From Ruegeria sp. PrR005 (GTDB lineage Bacteria; Pseudomonadota; Alphaproteobacteria; Rhodobacterales; Rhodobacteraceae), in NCBI RefSeq assembly GCF_010500245.1, contig NZ_JAAGOX010000054.1, positions 164,920 to 228,919 of the forward strand: a stretch of DNA of 64,000 nt, in the 5' to 3' direction. The position numbers and the translations under genes were made by a program. The notes beneath the pieces were generated by a model. It saw only the letters and a program-made list of their open reading frames with translations. It had not been told where the DNA came from and ran no database searches. Below are positions 55,424-64,000 of the stretch, in pieces (position 1 is the stretch's first letter; each line of letters starts with the position of its first letter).

Positions 55424-55970
55424 CGCCAGCTCCTTGACCCTTGAGTTCGCGCAGCCGGGTGGCTGAATGAGGCCTCGTCCTCATGCAAACTACTTGTAGG
55501 GTTGAGTCTAGAAACGCGATTCCGGGCAAGCAACCGAGCTTTTCAGTTGGTGTCACTAACTGCATATACCGCTTGAAACAATTCGTGATCGAAAATGGCA
55601 CTTTTTGTAACGTTCCACCACTTCTGACGCCGCGCTGACGCGTCGAACAGAAGTGGTGTCACTAACTGCATATCCCAACAAGTAATGTATGCATGAGGTG
55701 GCCCGCCCCGCTCCTCCTCCGATACTTGAGGTCTCCGGAGGAACGGGGCTGTGTTGCTGCGAGGCCGCAGGACCAAGGCAGCGTCAATCAATGGAGCAAC
55801 CGCGATAAACAGCTCGTGGGAGCGCCTTTACTCCATTTTGCACCCCAAGGGTCACGGTATAGCCTTTACGCGCCTCTAGAGCGCCGTCTAAACTGTTCTC
55901 CGCACGAATTCGCGTTGGGTGGGGAGCGGACCTTCGCTCTGATCGCCCCAAGTGACTGCTTTGCTACGCC
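55424..55970. promoter_or_regulatory. 547-bp gap with 19-bp direct repeats and an inverted repeat
   Basis: No gene with codon support. GGTGTCACTAACTGCATAT occurs twice (55549-55567, 55655-55673), 106 bp apart. Between and overlapping the second copy, CCACTTCTG (55618-55626) pairs with CAGAAGTGG (55648-55656). These could be integrase arm sites, regulator sites or an origin-like feature. The rest to 55970 holds the integrase leader and the end of the SIR2 gene. Confidence 0.6.
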
Positions 55971-58900
55971 CTAGTTTTCGTATTGCTGCGACAAGACGGT
56001 CAGCCGATTGAAGCTCGGGTGATTTGAGAGGGCAGGATTGGCGTTCTGGATAATGGCCAACAAAGGACCCAAACCGCCATACAAAAAGGGAACTTCTTGA
56101 GGGATTGTGGCATTCAATACAGCCAGTATTTCGCTAGGATATTTAGCGGCGAGTTCACCGTCTTTCAAAAGGTTGAGTAGATAGCTAAAATCACTTGTCT
56201 GTCCTAGGTGATTTTTGAAACAGGCGTACCCCTCTTCAAACCCGTTTCGAGATACTGCTGCCATCTGCGCGAAGTACCGGAACGTAGCTGGGGTCCGCGC
56301 TTCGGGTTTACTGGGCCAAAAACTTTTCACAAATGGTATGACTCGGTTATTTAGGTACTCCTCTTGTTGTTCCCCTGCGCCCTGCAAGGCTTGGAACAAT
56401 GTTTTTGCGACGGTTTCGAGATTCTCGGCAGGAAGCTTGGTAAATACTTCCTTAAGTTCACTGGAGCTAAAAACCGAAGCTTCGCCTAGCGCAATATAGG
56501 TTAAGAACCACGTGTATTGCTTAAGGCACTGTCCTTCCAGAACATCAATGTGGTCAGGAACTACCAAAAATGGGGATTTTAGCAATTCAAGCATTGGTAG
56601 ATAGATTCTTGGGGTATGTAAAAAACTGCCCCACATCGCGGCGGCTTTTGCAACGCCTGCGTCCCACTCAAACGCTGGTATCAAATACTTTTTGGTCCAG
56701 TTCTGATCCACACGCAGTAACGGGATGATTTGTTGGGCGAGAATAACAGAACCTATCCAAAGGGACTGATTATCGGCATTGCACATCTCTGCAAATCGGT
56801 CCTTCAGCTCGTCTGGAAGACCCTGATCATCTTCAAGTTCCTTTGAGAACCACCAGTTCAAGAGTGAAATTGCGGCATATCCAACCGGATGGTTTATGGC
56901 GTAATTGAGCGAAAAATCGTCGGAAGCTCCGACGGTTTTGGTGCCGGTGTCTATTATTCGATCGACGAGCGCGAAGAACGCCTCTTCATGCTCACGAATG
57001 TCTTTTGATATCCGACTTAACCACAAAGCAATCGCATGCAGAGCTTCAGCAAAGCTAGCGTCAGGCATATCTAGAAGAATTGGTACTACGTGCTGCCATG
57101 TTCGAGGGCTATTTTCGTCATTGGCCCAAGCATAAAGCGCTTGCCTCCAACGTTCTGGATACCATTGATCTTCTTCAGAAAGCTTCTTCAATACCTTTAT
57201 CGCGAGGTCAAAGTTGTCTTTACATATCTTCGCCCAATCATCCGGCGCGTGGAGGTCATCGACGCTTGGCTTTCCCCTAAGTCTAGAAATTAGGCCGTCG
57301 AAATCTCGAGGAAGTTGCTCCTCAACAATGTCGGCCCCGTTGGAACTCCACATAGGGAATTCATCGCGGTCATCTGGCGCCAATTGCCATTCAGGATAGC
57401 GCTTTTCTATAGATGCGATGAAAGCTTCAGTGTTTCCTGTTGCGGCGCCTCCATTTGAAAGGAGCTTTTTCAATCTCAACCAGCGCATACGATCTGAAAA
57501 ACGTTCAAAATCATCATCGCTAATATCATCTCTGAAGCGTGTCCTAGGAGGTCCTTCGACTATTGCATCTTGGAGCCTCTGCATGTGACCAGCGGTCAAA
57601 ATTGGGCCAAATGAAACCAGCAAGCGCATTACCTCTCGCATTGTCGAGGTCGACCAAAGCCAATGCCCGCCGTCTGCCAAGAGCCACGACATCGATGTGT
57701 CAAACGAAACGAGGTTGGGACTCTGCGCTAACGCGAAAAAAACTAGTCTGCGAAATACGGGATGCTTGGAACTCGCCCAGATCGTTAGCATCGCTTTTGC
57801 GATTTCGCTATTGTGATCTTCGGTGGCCAACCAAGAGTCGCGACACAGGGTCACCAAGAGCGTCCAGTCGTTGTAATCCTTGTTCTGTTCATGATCTGAA
57901 ATCGACGGGAGTTGTATGTAGCTGTAGTCTTCAAGCTCAGATGAAATTTCAGCTTCGCACATAAGCCCGAGTGTTTCCGACAACAGCTCTGAAATGTCGG
58001 TCAGAATATGTGCTAGAAAGCCTTCGAATTTTTCAATATCCCGAATGCCCTCATATGCCGAATGAACGTGATCGGATGCTAGTGCCACTTCAACGTTAGC
58101 AATCGATGAAATCCTTTCGCCAGTATCACTGGAGCGAGCTGTTCTTAAAGAATATGGGCGAGAAATCTTAAGTGAGGGTCGTAGTGCCTCCTTGAACTCT
58201 TGCCTTACAACCGGTGTGTCCCCGTGTGTCGTGAAGCGCTCTTTCCACCCGTAGAGGCCACCATTGTAGTGGCGTGATCGCGCGTAGCCCGAAACTACAA
58301 ATTCCCAAAGCTTTCGCATGGCTTGGCTAAGGTGGTTTGCATCCTCTAAAGCTCTGTTGAGGTACCGTTCGAAACGTGGACTTAGATTGCTACCCTGCCC
58401 AATAACCCAGAATAGGGCATCGGATTGTTCCAGGTGTCTTGCCAACCACCTCCCCAGCGCATCCATCACCTTGTCCCAATCGGAACCTTGCCTACGATTG
58501 AGGTCAACAAGCGACATTCGAGGAGCCAGATGGGATGGAGCAGGTCTGGACAGAAGGCTGAATTTGAATTCTGGGTTATGACCTGTGTTGAAGAGATCAC
58601 TCCTAGGCACACCAAATCTAGGGAGATCCTCAATGCCAAATCTCCTGTTGGAGAACTCGTCTAACCATTCGATTGGTGGAACAGGATCGAGTTGCGAAAA
58701 GTGCTTTGCCGGCAGACCTGTAGGGTCGCTCAACGCCCATATCATCCTTTTAACGAAATCGTCCTGTACGGTGCTTCCACTTGGTTTGTGGTATGCATGG
58801 CGCGCCACGATAGCTGACTTGCCGTTGACACCATCTCGATAGCTATTGGCCCAAGCATGAAGCGTTTCATGCAGGTAATAGTGGCGTCGGTAGTTTTTAT

Positions 58901-59708
58901 ATAGGATGGGAACAACATTCTTGGTGGCCCACTCGCTCTCGGTCTGGTCCTTTTTGCCTCGTGAGTAGTTCCCAAAAGCATATGCGATCGGTGTATCTTC
59001 GCCCATCATGCTGTCGGCAGCCAAAGCGTCCATCATGTAGCGGAGAATGGGATCGTTGATGCTGTACCCAACAAAACAGACTGTATAGTTGCGAAACAGT
59101 TCGGATACAAAGCGCGCAGCCCATCTCTCAACAAGGTAAGCCAAGCCAAAGTCACCACTTGTAGCAACCAAGCTGTTTAGGTTCGTTTCGGAGCCTGTTC
59201 CGTCTAAAAGTCCATGCAGGTAAATCAAACCGTCCCACCTGTTCTTTGGAACTGGTAGCAGCGGGGCCGCGTGGGTTGGTGTTTGGGTCTTTTTCGTCTC
59301 TATAACTTCTTCAAAAACCCGATCAAAGTTTGTTGTAATGAGCCGGGTGGCACCTGAGCGTGTCTTGCCAAGTCGAAGAAGAGCCTCATGGGTCTGCGTC
59401 GATTTTTTCCCGATTAAATTTGGTTGGAGAGCGCTTGCAATTGCTTCACGCACTCTCTGTCTACCGTTCGGGAGCCTTCGCTCCAAGAGGCCTAAGGTTG
59501 TATCATACTTGTACGCTTTGAAAGCTTCGGCTTCGGCACCATCGTATGTCTCGTTGAGTTCACGATATACGGCTTTTACCAAACCGTGGAAGGTTGGTAG
59601 TTTTGCGGGGTAAGATATTCCTGCCCCGCAGAAGAAAACCACTTTCCCATCTTCATGAGCTTCTAATAGGGCTTCTGGAATGTCTGGGCCATTGGGAATG
59701 TACTGCAT
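55971..59708 (-). CDS. SIR2-domain protein, defence-associated sirtuin-like (Dsr1/DUF4020-like)
   Basis: 1245 residues. The N-terminal 280 residues are a SIR2 domain: GAGIS (28-32), TTNFD (125-129, Asn127), LHG (His165) and GYSINDP (214-220), the residues used for NAD+ cleavage in ThsA- and DSR-type defence proteins. No zinc-binding cysteine set is seen, so deacetylase action is unlikely. Residues ~300-1245 are all-helical, Trp-rich, and resemble the C-terminal DUF4020-like region of Dsr1-type proteins. Expected role: sense phage and deplete NAD+, abortive infection. Lower GC than the chromosome; sole cargo of the island; promoter in the gap 59709-60024. Confidence 0.85.
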   Translation of the reverse strand: MQYIPNGPDIPEALLEAHEDGKVVFFCGAGISYPAKLPTFHGLVKAVYRELNETYDGAEAEAFKAYKYDTTLGLLERRLPNGRQRVREAIASALQPNLIGKKSTQTHEALLRLGKTRSGATRLITTNFDRVFEEVIETKKTQTPTHAAPLLPVPKNRWDGLIYLHGLLDGTGSETNLNSLVATSGDFGLAYLVERWAARFVSELFRNYTVCFVGYSINDPILRYMMDALAADSMMGEDTPIAYAFGNYSRGKKDQTESEWATKNVVPILYKNYRRHYYLHETLHAWANSYRDGVNGKSAIVARHAYHKPSGSTVQDDFVKRMIWALSDPTGLPAKHFSQLDPVPPIEWLDEFSNRRFGIEDLPRFGVPRSDLFNTGHNPEFKFSLLSRPAPSHLAPRMSLVDLNRRQGSDWDKVMDALGRWLARHLEQSDALFWVIGQGSNLSPRFERYLNRALEDANHLSQAMRKLWEFVVSGYARSRHYNGGLYGWKERFTTHGDTPVVRQEFKEALRPSLKISRPYSLRTARSSDTGERISSIANVEVALASDHVHSAYEGIRDIEKFEGFLAHILTDISELLSETLGLMCEAEISSELEDYSYIQLPSISDHEQNKDYNDWTLLVTLCRDSWLATEDHNSEIAKAMLTIWASSKHPVFRRLVFFALAQSPNLVSFDTSMSWLLADGGHWLWSTSTMREVMRLLVSFGPILTAGHMQRLQDAIVEGPPRTRFRDDISDDDFERFSDRMRWLRLKKLLSNGGAATGNTEAFIASIEKRYPEWQLAPDDRDEFPMWSSNGADIVEEQLPRDFDGLISRLRGKPSVDDLHAPDDWAKICKDNFDLAIKVLKKLSEEDQWYPERWRQALYAWANDENSPRTWQHVVPILLDMPDASFAEALHAIALWLSRISKDIREHEEAFFALVDRIIDTGTKTVGASDDFSLNYAINHPVGYAAISLLNWWFSKELEDDQGLPDELKDRFAEMCNADNQSLWIGSVILAQQIIPLLRVDQNWTKKYLIPAFEWDAGVAKAAAMWGSFLHTPRIYLPMLELLKSPFLVVPDHIDVLEGQCLKQYTWFLTYIALGEASVFSSSELKEVFTKLPAENLETVAKTLFQALQGAGEQQEEYLNNRVIPFVKSFWPSKPEARTPATFRYFAQMAAVSRNGFEEGYACFKNHLGQTSDFSYLLNLLKDGELAAKYPSEILAVLNATIPQEVPFLYGGLGPLLAIIQNANPALSNHPSFNRLTVLSQQYEN

Positions 59709-60024
59709 CTAATACTCAAAAAAATCGGAATGGTGCCGTGTCAGGGATAGTTTGGCCATGGCTCCGTGACAAGCGAAGACTTTGGTCTCTGTGAATCTTG
59801 GACGACGCAGAGCGGACATCAATTTGCGAGCCGCTTTACGGCAGCTAAGGGCAGACTAGTTCACTTTCTTTTTGCACGCTGCTGTCTTTCGGAAAACTCC
59901 AGTTAGTGTCTTACTGCGAAACAGGTTGGTCCACAGAACCGATCTAAACATTCACCGTATGTTCTGCCGAGTTTTTCTACCCGTCTAAACATATTTTTAC
60001 TTATTATCAGTATGATACCTAGTC
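59709..60024. other. Intergenic region upstream of SIR2 gene
   Basis: 316 bp, AT-rich, without a supportable gene. It must hold the SIR2 gene promoter (reverse strand), and ends at the right att copy. No repeat stands out. Confidence 0.5.
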
Positions 60025-60068
60025 TTGCAAATCCGTGTACACCGGTTCGATTCCGGTACTCGCCTCCA
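60025..60068 (+). repeat. att site, right copy (partial tRNA-Cys)
   Basis: Exact 44-bp copy of 54148-54191. It lacks the 5' half of the tRNA, so it is not a functional tRNA gene. The second integrase starts 68 bases downstream, so this copy probably also serves as the left end of a second element. Confidence 0.92.
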
Positions 60069-60135
60069 TTTCATTCTAATTCATAGGGTTAGCGCCTGAA
60101 CGGTCGGGTGTGACACAAAGTGGGACACACGCCCT

Positions 60136-61716
60136 ATGATGCTGTCATCCTATCTAAGCCTCTCAAGACATGGCATTTACTACTTTCGCTGGCCTATCCC
60201 CCTATCCATAGAGGGAAAGCGAGCAACTATCCGTATTTCCCTAAAGACACGTTGCTATGATCGGGCTGGCGATTTGGCCCGTCATCTTGCATCCTGCGGA
60301 CGACTACTGCGCGAGAACAATAAATTGGCAGGACTGCGACAAAGCGAGATACGCGAGAAGGTGCAAGCGTACTTTAGGGCACAACTGGACCAGTACCTTG
60401 ACTGGCTGGACCGGCACGGCCTGTCGAAGAACGCATTGGAGGACATTCGGTGCGAAATGCTGGACCATGAAAGCTATCTGGATATGGAGATGGTGAGCGA
60501 CAAGTACCTGCCCGTCAGACCGTTCCTCAGAAAATCGGGGCTGACAGCGCAAAACTGGCAAGACAGCCATCCCATGATGCAGCGGGAACTCCGAAAGGGT
60601 CGCCGGGACCTGCTCAGAGTCGTTCTGGCAGCCGCTGAACGCCTTGAGCATTATTCCTATGAGGATGCCCCAACCATCGCTCCTTCCCCTCCTGCGCCCC
60701 CTCTGCCAGCCTCATCGCCCTTGGGTGCGGCGGTGGAAGACTTCATAGCGGAGCATTCCCGGCAATGGGCTGGCAAAACCATCGGGCAAAACCGGGCCTA
60801 CCTGAACATCCTCATTGAATACTTCGGCCCTGACCGCCTACTTGCCACAATCAACAAACAGGATGCGAGCGAGGTCAAAAAGGTTTTGCAGGCGCTACCG
60901 GCCAGCCGGAACACCAAGCCCAAGTTGAAGGCCATGCCGCTGATGCAGGTCATCAAGGAACCGGGGCACAAGAAGATCGCAGCCAAAACGATCAACAGCC
61001 ACATCCAGATGTTCAAGATGTTCTTCGACTGGGCGGAACGGCACGGGCATTCACCGCACACGCTCTTTGAAGGCATGAAGGTAAAGAAGGACAAGTCCAG
61101 CGACAGTGAGCGCAAGCCGTTCTCACCGGACCAAGCGCGCCTGATCTACACCGAGCTGACAGAAAACCTGTCCGGGCTGGTGCGCAAAGACAGCCATAAG
61201 TGGGGGATGCTATTGGGCATGTTCACTGGGGCGCGTCTGAACGAGATTTGCCAACTCGACATTGCCGATGTGCAGCGGGACGGCGACACATGGTTCCTGA
61301 ACATCACCGACGAAGGCGACGACACCAAAAGCGTGAAATCAAAGGCTGGTAGGCGCAAGGTGCCGCTGCACTTAGAGTTGATCCGTTTGGGCTTTCTCGA
61401 CTTTGTGGGCAGTCGCAGGAGTGGCACACGCCTGTTCCCAGACTACAGCTACAATACCAATGGCGGTTACGGTCGCAACTTGGGCCGCTGGTGCAATGAG
61501 AGTTTCTTGCCCAAACTGGGGATCAAGCAGCCGGGTCTTGTATTCCATAGCCTGAGGCACACGGTGGTAACGCGGCTGGGGCAAGCAAACGTGCCAGAGC
61601 CGGTTATCCAGTGCATCGTTGGCCACGCCCGGTCCGGTGTGACGCAAGAAGTTTATCTTAGAGAAGGCTACACATTGACCCAACTCAAGGAAGCCATTGA
61701 CGAGTTATCAGTTTAG
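60136..61716 (+). CDS. Tyrosine-type recombinase/integrase (intact)
   Basis: 526 residues. N-terminal DUF6538-like segment (LSLSRHGIYYFRWPIPLSI), core-binding domain (about 195-310) and catalytic domain with Arg367 (FTGARLNE), Lys about 401-403, His471/Arg474 (HSLRHT), His497 (VGHARS) and nucleophile Tyr507 (EVYLREGY). Complete, unlike the integrase at 54254. Located directly after the second att copy, it presumably drives the element continuing to the right. Confidence 0.94.
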   Translation: MMLSSYLSLSRHGIYYFRWPIPLSIEGKRATIRISLKTRCYDRAGDLARHLASCGRLLRENNKLAGLRQSEIREKVQAYFRAQLDQYLDWLDRHGLSKNALEDIRCEMLDHESYLDMEMVSDKYLPVRPFLRKSGLTAQNWQDSHPMMQRELRKGRRDLLRVVLAAAERLEHYSYEDAPTIAPSPPAPPLPASSPLGAAVEDFIAEHSRQWAGKTIGQNRAYLNILIEYFGPDRLLATINKQDASEVKKVLQALPASRNTKPKLKAMPLMQVIKEPGHKKIAAKTINSHIQMFKMFFDWAERHGHSPHTLFEGMKVKKDKSSDSERKPFSPDQARLIYTELTENLSGLVRKDSHKWGMLLGMFTGARLNEICQLDIADVQRDGDTWFLNITDEGDDTKSVKSKAGRRKVPLHLELIRLGFLDFVGSRRSGTRLFPDYSYNTNGGYGRNLGRWCNESFLPKLGIKQPGLVFHSLRHTVVTRLGQANVPEPVIQCIVGHARSGVTQEVYLREGYTLTQLKEAIDELSV

Positions 61717-62321
61717 CTAGCACCTTCCGCAAGTTTTTGACTGGCATGTGTCGCATACTCATAGAATGGCTTCCCGTGCTGTCTTTCAAAGAAACGCATA
61801 AGGTAGTGTCTTAACAGTTCACACAATGCACGCTTGCCATCTGCGGTCAAAATAGGCCTGTGTACAGCGACGAATATGTCCTGCGCTGCGTCCTGTAGCG
61901 CAGCATCGCTGATATTTGGATCGAACTCTTTAAGGTAACTGTCTATATTTGGTCGAGAGGCCGCCATTTGAAGGGCAGTCTGAGCTTCTACGGCTACTGC
62001 TTGTGACAGAGAGAGGATCGCTGATTGATCGTTTAGCCTGCTCAAATCTCCCTGACTGTTTGCGTATGCTTTGAGACCAACTATTGTGCTCTGCGAACTG
62101 AAATCATTTAGATCAGGCAATCCCTTTCGACTCGCGTTCACGAAGAGGCTTAAAACCTCTTCGTCGTTTTGGACGCGACTGATGACATCACAAAGAAAAT
62201 ACCTCGCATATCCAATAGCCCAATCTGGTTTACTATCCTTCCTACGGTTCAGCTCGCGCCTCTTTCGAAACCATTGAAAAGAAACAAAAATAACGACAAC
62301 AACCAAAACAGTGATCAGCAT
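61713..62321 (-). CDS. Hypothetical protein with N-terminal membrane anchor
   Basis: 202 residues: one hydrophobic helix (2-16, ITVLVVVVIFVSFQW) followed by a basic stretch (RKRRELNRRKD) and a soluble helical domain. Convergent with the integrase (4-base overlap). No family recognised; lower GC like other accessory genes here. Confidence 0.7.
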   Translation of the reverse strand: MLITVLVVVVIFVSFQWFRKRRELNRRKDSKPDWAIGYARYFLCDVISRVQNDEEVLSLFVNASRKGLPDLNDFSSQSTIVGLKAYANSQGDLSRLNDQSAILSLSQAVAVEAQTALQMAASRPNIDSYLKEFDPNISDAALQDAAQDIFVAVHRPILTADGKRALCELLRHYLMRFFERQHGKPFYEYATHASQKLAEGAS

Positions 62322-62403
62322 GTGGCACCCTTTCGTATCTATATTTTAGATACCTAGTTTTGAGATATAGTCAACGCACCCAGTGCAACAGCATGGGGCG
62401 TTC

Positions 62404-62646
62404 ATGCCTAAAACCCTTGGAGATCATAGGCATGATGCTCTTGTCCGCTACCTCATCGAGAAGCGGGGCGAGGCAGGCTTGAAGCAGGTGGAACTTGCGG
62501 AGCGGATGAAGGTCTATCAGTCCTTCATCGCGCGCCTGGAAAGCGGTCAACGCCGCGTAGATGTGGTGGAACTGGTCAAGCTGGGCGAGGTGCTGGGCTT
62601 CGATCCGACAGAGATTGTGGGCAAGCTGGCCAAGATGTCGGACTGA
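62404..62646 (+). CDS. Small XRE-type transcriptional regulator
   Basis: 80 residues forming one Cro/C1 HTH (LKQVELAERMKVYQSFIARL, ESGQRRVDVVELVKLGEVLG). ATG 62404; a GTG 21 bases upstream is in frame. Resembles the control proteins of islands and restriction systems, and it lies beside the restriction-gene remnant. Confidence 0.85.
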   Translation: MPKTLGDHRHDALVRYLIEKRGEAGLKQVELAERMKVYQSFIARLESGQRRVDVVELVKLGEVLGFDPTEIVGKLAKMSD

Positions 62647-62756
62647 ACCCGCACCGGCCTCTGCTTATTTGCCCCAGTGGTGGGGAGAAACCATGTACAC
62701 ACCCTCCAAACCCGCACGTTTAGACAGGCCCTCACATATAGACCGAGGGAACCGGA

Positions 62757-63923
62757 CTATGCGTCCAGCGCCTCAGTCTCGAATGCCGATTTAAAATCGA
62801 TATTGGTTTGGCCTGTATCATTGAAGAATGGCAGTCCGAGAACGGTATAATCCCGCCCTTGGAAAACCATTTCAAGTCTCGCCTTGGCTTTCACTTGCGC
62901 AAGGAAGTCCTGTTTCCAGTCGTCCTGCGGGCGCAAATGGTCGCCTTTGGGTTCGATGAATAGCTGCAAGATCGTGCTGGCGTCCTCACCCTTCTTCCTC
63001 AGAAACAAAACGAAGTCCGGTTCAAAGGCACGTCCCGTGTCAAAGTCATACAGCTTTACCGCCTTCTCATTCCGCAGGAGATAGAAGTCGTCAAAAACAT
63101 CCCTCAACCGGGCTTCCTGATCGTGCATGTACTTGATGAAGTGCTTTTCCTGATCGGTCCCGAAACTGTCGTCATAAGCGTGCCAGTCCTTGCCGCTCAG
63201 GTCGATCTGATCCAGCCCCGGCACGTTGCTTTCTGTCCAGCTTAGCCCGGTCTCACCTTCGATCCGCAGTTTCAGAACCTTGTCGGTGAAGCGGTCCTTG
63301 ATGGGATAGGGCTTGAAGTCCTTGGTGCCGATATACTCGACACTTTCGCGTTTCACGCCGCTTTCGATCTGGTGCAGGACATAATGCGTGATATCCAGCT
63401 TTTGCCGTGCGGTCAGGTTGTCCAAGTCATCGGGCAAGCCGCGCACGCTCACAGTCACACCGCCAAGATAAGTGTCAGAGGTGACAAACTGTGAGGCGCT
63501 GGCGAGTTGCGGGAAATAGGTCCGCAGGTTGGCGAAGTGGAAGAAGTCGTTGGTGTCCATCGAAAAGCCAAGAATGGTCCTGCCAAAATCGGCCAGTTTG
63601 AAGTCGCGGGACACGGGTTCTTTGCTCGACGGTTTCAGCGTCAACTGTCCACCGCCAAAAGCAGAGGCTTCCGTTACACGGCCTGTCATCAGGTTGGGAT
63701 AGGCGAAAGGGCCTTCGATCTTGTAGGCGTCCAGCCCTGCTACACCGTCGCGCGGGTTGCGCACCCGGTCATTCACCCAGACATGATCCCGTTGATACAA
63801 GTCAGTCTGCTTGAAGCTCTCCCTGAGCCGCAGCCGCACTGTTCGGGCGGTATCGTCCAGCATCCCGGTTTCGCGCAAAGCGTTGCGGATGTCTTGGATG
63901 TATTTGGGGTTATGGGAACAGTG
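62757..63923 (-). pseudogene. Type III restriction endonuclease (Res) C-terminal part, truncated by an IS
   Basis: About 388 codons, open right up to the insertion junction with no natural start; reading back from 63923 gives HCSHNPKYIQDIRNALRETG. The C-terminal part holds a PD-(D/E)xK-type nuclease site: FEPDFVLFL followed by LFIEPKGDHL, typical of Res subunits. The helicase half is absent from the window and should lie beyond the IS if the gene was simply interrupted. Confidence 0.75.
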
Positions 63924-64000
63924 TGTTGATTTCCACCCAGAAGTGAGCCGGGTTTTTCATCGAGAAGTGAGCCACCTCTGTTTATGGATTTCGGGTTATG
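63924..64000. mobile_element. Terminal end of an insertion sequence (IS21-like)
   Basis: Begins TGTTGATTTCC at the point where the Res reading frame loses similarity. AGAAGTGAGCC occurs twice (63939-63949, 63963-63973), the multiple-repeat end typical of IS21-family elements, as I recall. The transposase genes would lie beyond the window, so family and full length are not seen. Confidence 0.65.

Larger units (their letters stand above)
54148..60068. mobile_element. tRNA-Cys-integrated genomic island carrying a SIR2 defence gene
   Basis: Bounded by two identical 44-bp copies of the tRNA-Cys 3' end. Contents: a tyrosine integrase next to the left copy (frameshifted), a 57-codon gene overlapping it, a repeat-bearing gap and one large gene for a SIR2-domain protein. 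Cargo has clearly lower GC than the chromosome. About 5.9 kb, no replication or structural phage genes, so a small integrative island rather than a prophage. A second integrase begins 68 bases past the right copy, implying tandem integration at the same site. Confidence 0.88.

Noticed and set aside
55693..55974. Open frames in the 55.5-56 kb gap (both strands)
   Set aside because: No ribosome sites, no protein-like composition, and they overlap the repeat structure.
60025..60068. Second tRNA-Cys gene
   Set aside because: Only the 3' part from the anticodon loop is present; no acceptor 5' strand or D-arm precedes it.

Overview
The window is a 64-kb piece of a GC-rich alphaproteobacterial chromosome. 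It is most likely from Rhodobacterales, roseobacter group, and the gene set and protein sequences look Ruegeria-like from memory. The basis for this is a phaR/phaP/phaC/phaZ polyhydroxyalkanoate locus with PhaR boxes, a ThyX-type thymidylate synthase, small Rhodobacterales-type conserved proteins (DUF6280, SdhE, a PopZ-like DUF2497 protein), and dense gene packing with ATGA start/stop overlaps.

Layout. 1-4.8 kb: PHA storage locus (phaR partial, phasin, PHA synthase, divergent depolymerase) with three CTGC-N3-GCAG boxes matching the reported PhaR operator. 4.8-9.7 kb: a coupled run of hydrolase/VOC genes, an ArsR-SRPBCC fusion regulator with its own palindrome, and a MAPEG protein. 9.8-11.8 kb: thrS. 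12-14.5 kb: a complete bufferin-type RiPP operon (DUF2282 precursor, MNIO/DUF692 enzyme, DUF2063 partner, DoxX protein) with a strong hairpin between precursor and enzyme genes. 14.6-25.8 kb: housekeeping and small-molecule genes (cold shock, thyX, sdhE, aspartate aminotransferase, M20 peptidase) and a surface-lipoprotein/Slam pair (type XI-like export). 25.8-38.8 kb: MATE pump, hydrolases, GST, PPK2, cyclase-TPR protein, DUF3604 protein and parE. 38.8-41.3 kb: an AT-rich foreign-looking membrane gene, repeats and a short L,D-transpeptidase. 41.3-45.6 kb: a pqiABC-type lipid-transport operon with PqiA split into two genes and a PqiB whose coiled-coil needle is lengthened by internal repeats. 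45.6-53.9 kb: glycosyltransferase, ygfZ, an ABC membrane domain without ATPase, efp, cobQ, PopZ-like protein, TolC-family channel and pcm.

54.1-64 kb is accessory DNA inserted at a tRNA-Cys(GCA) gene. A 44-bp copy of the tRNA 3' end recurs at 60025-60068. Between the two copies lie a frameshifted tyrosine integrase, a 57-codon gene overlapping it, a repeat-bearing gap, and one large lower-GC gene for a 1245-residue SIR2-domain protein resembling defence-associated sirtuins. Immediately after the second copy comes another, intact tyrosine integrase opening a second element, which carries a membrane-anchored protein, a small XRE regulator and the C-terminal nuclease part of a type III restriction subunit. 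That last gene is cut at 63924 by the end of what looks like an IS21-type insertion sequence. The most interesting unit is this tandem integration with a one-gene sirtuin defence island; the bufferin and Slam loci come next.
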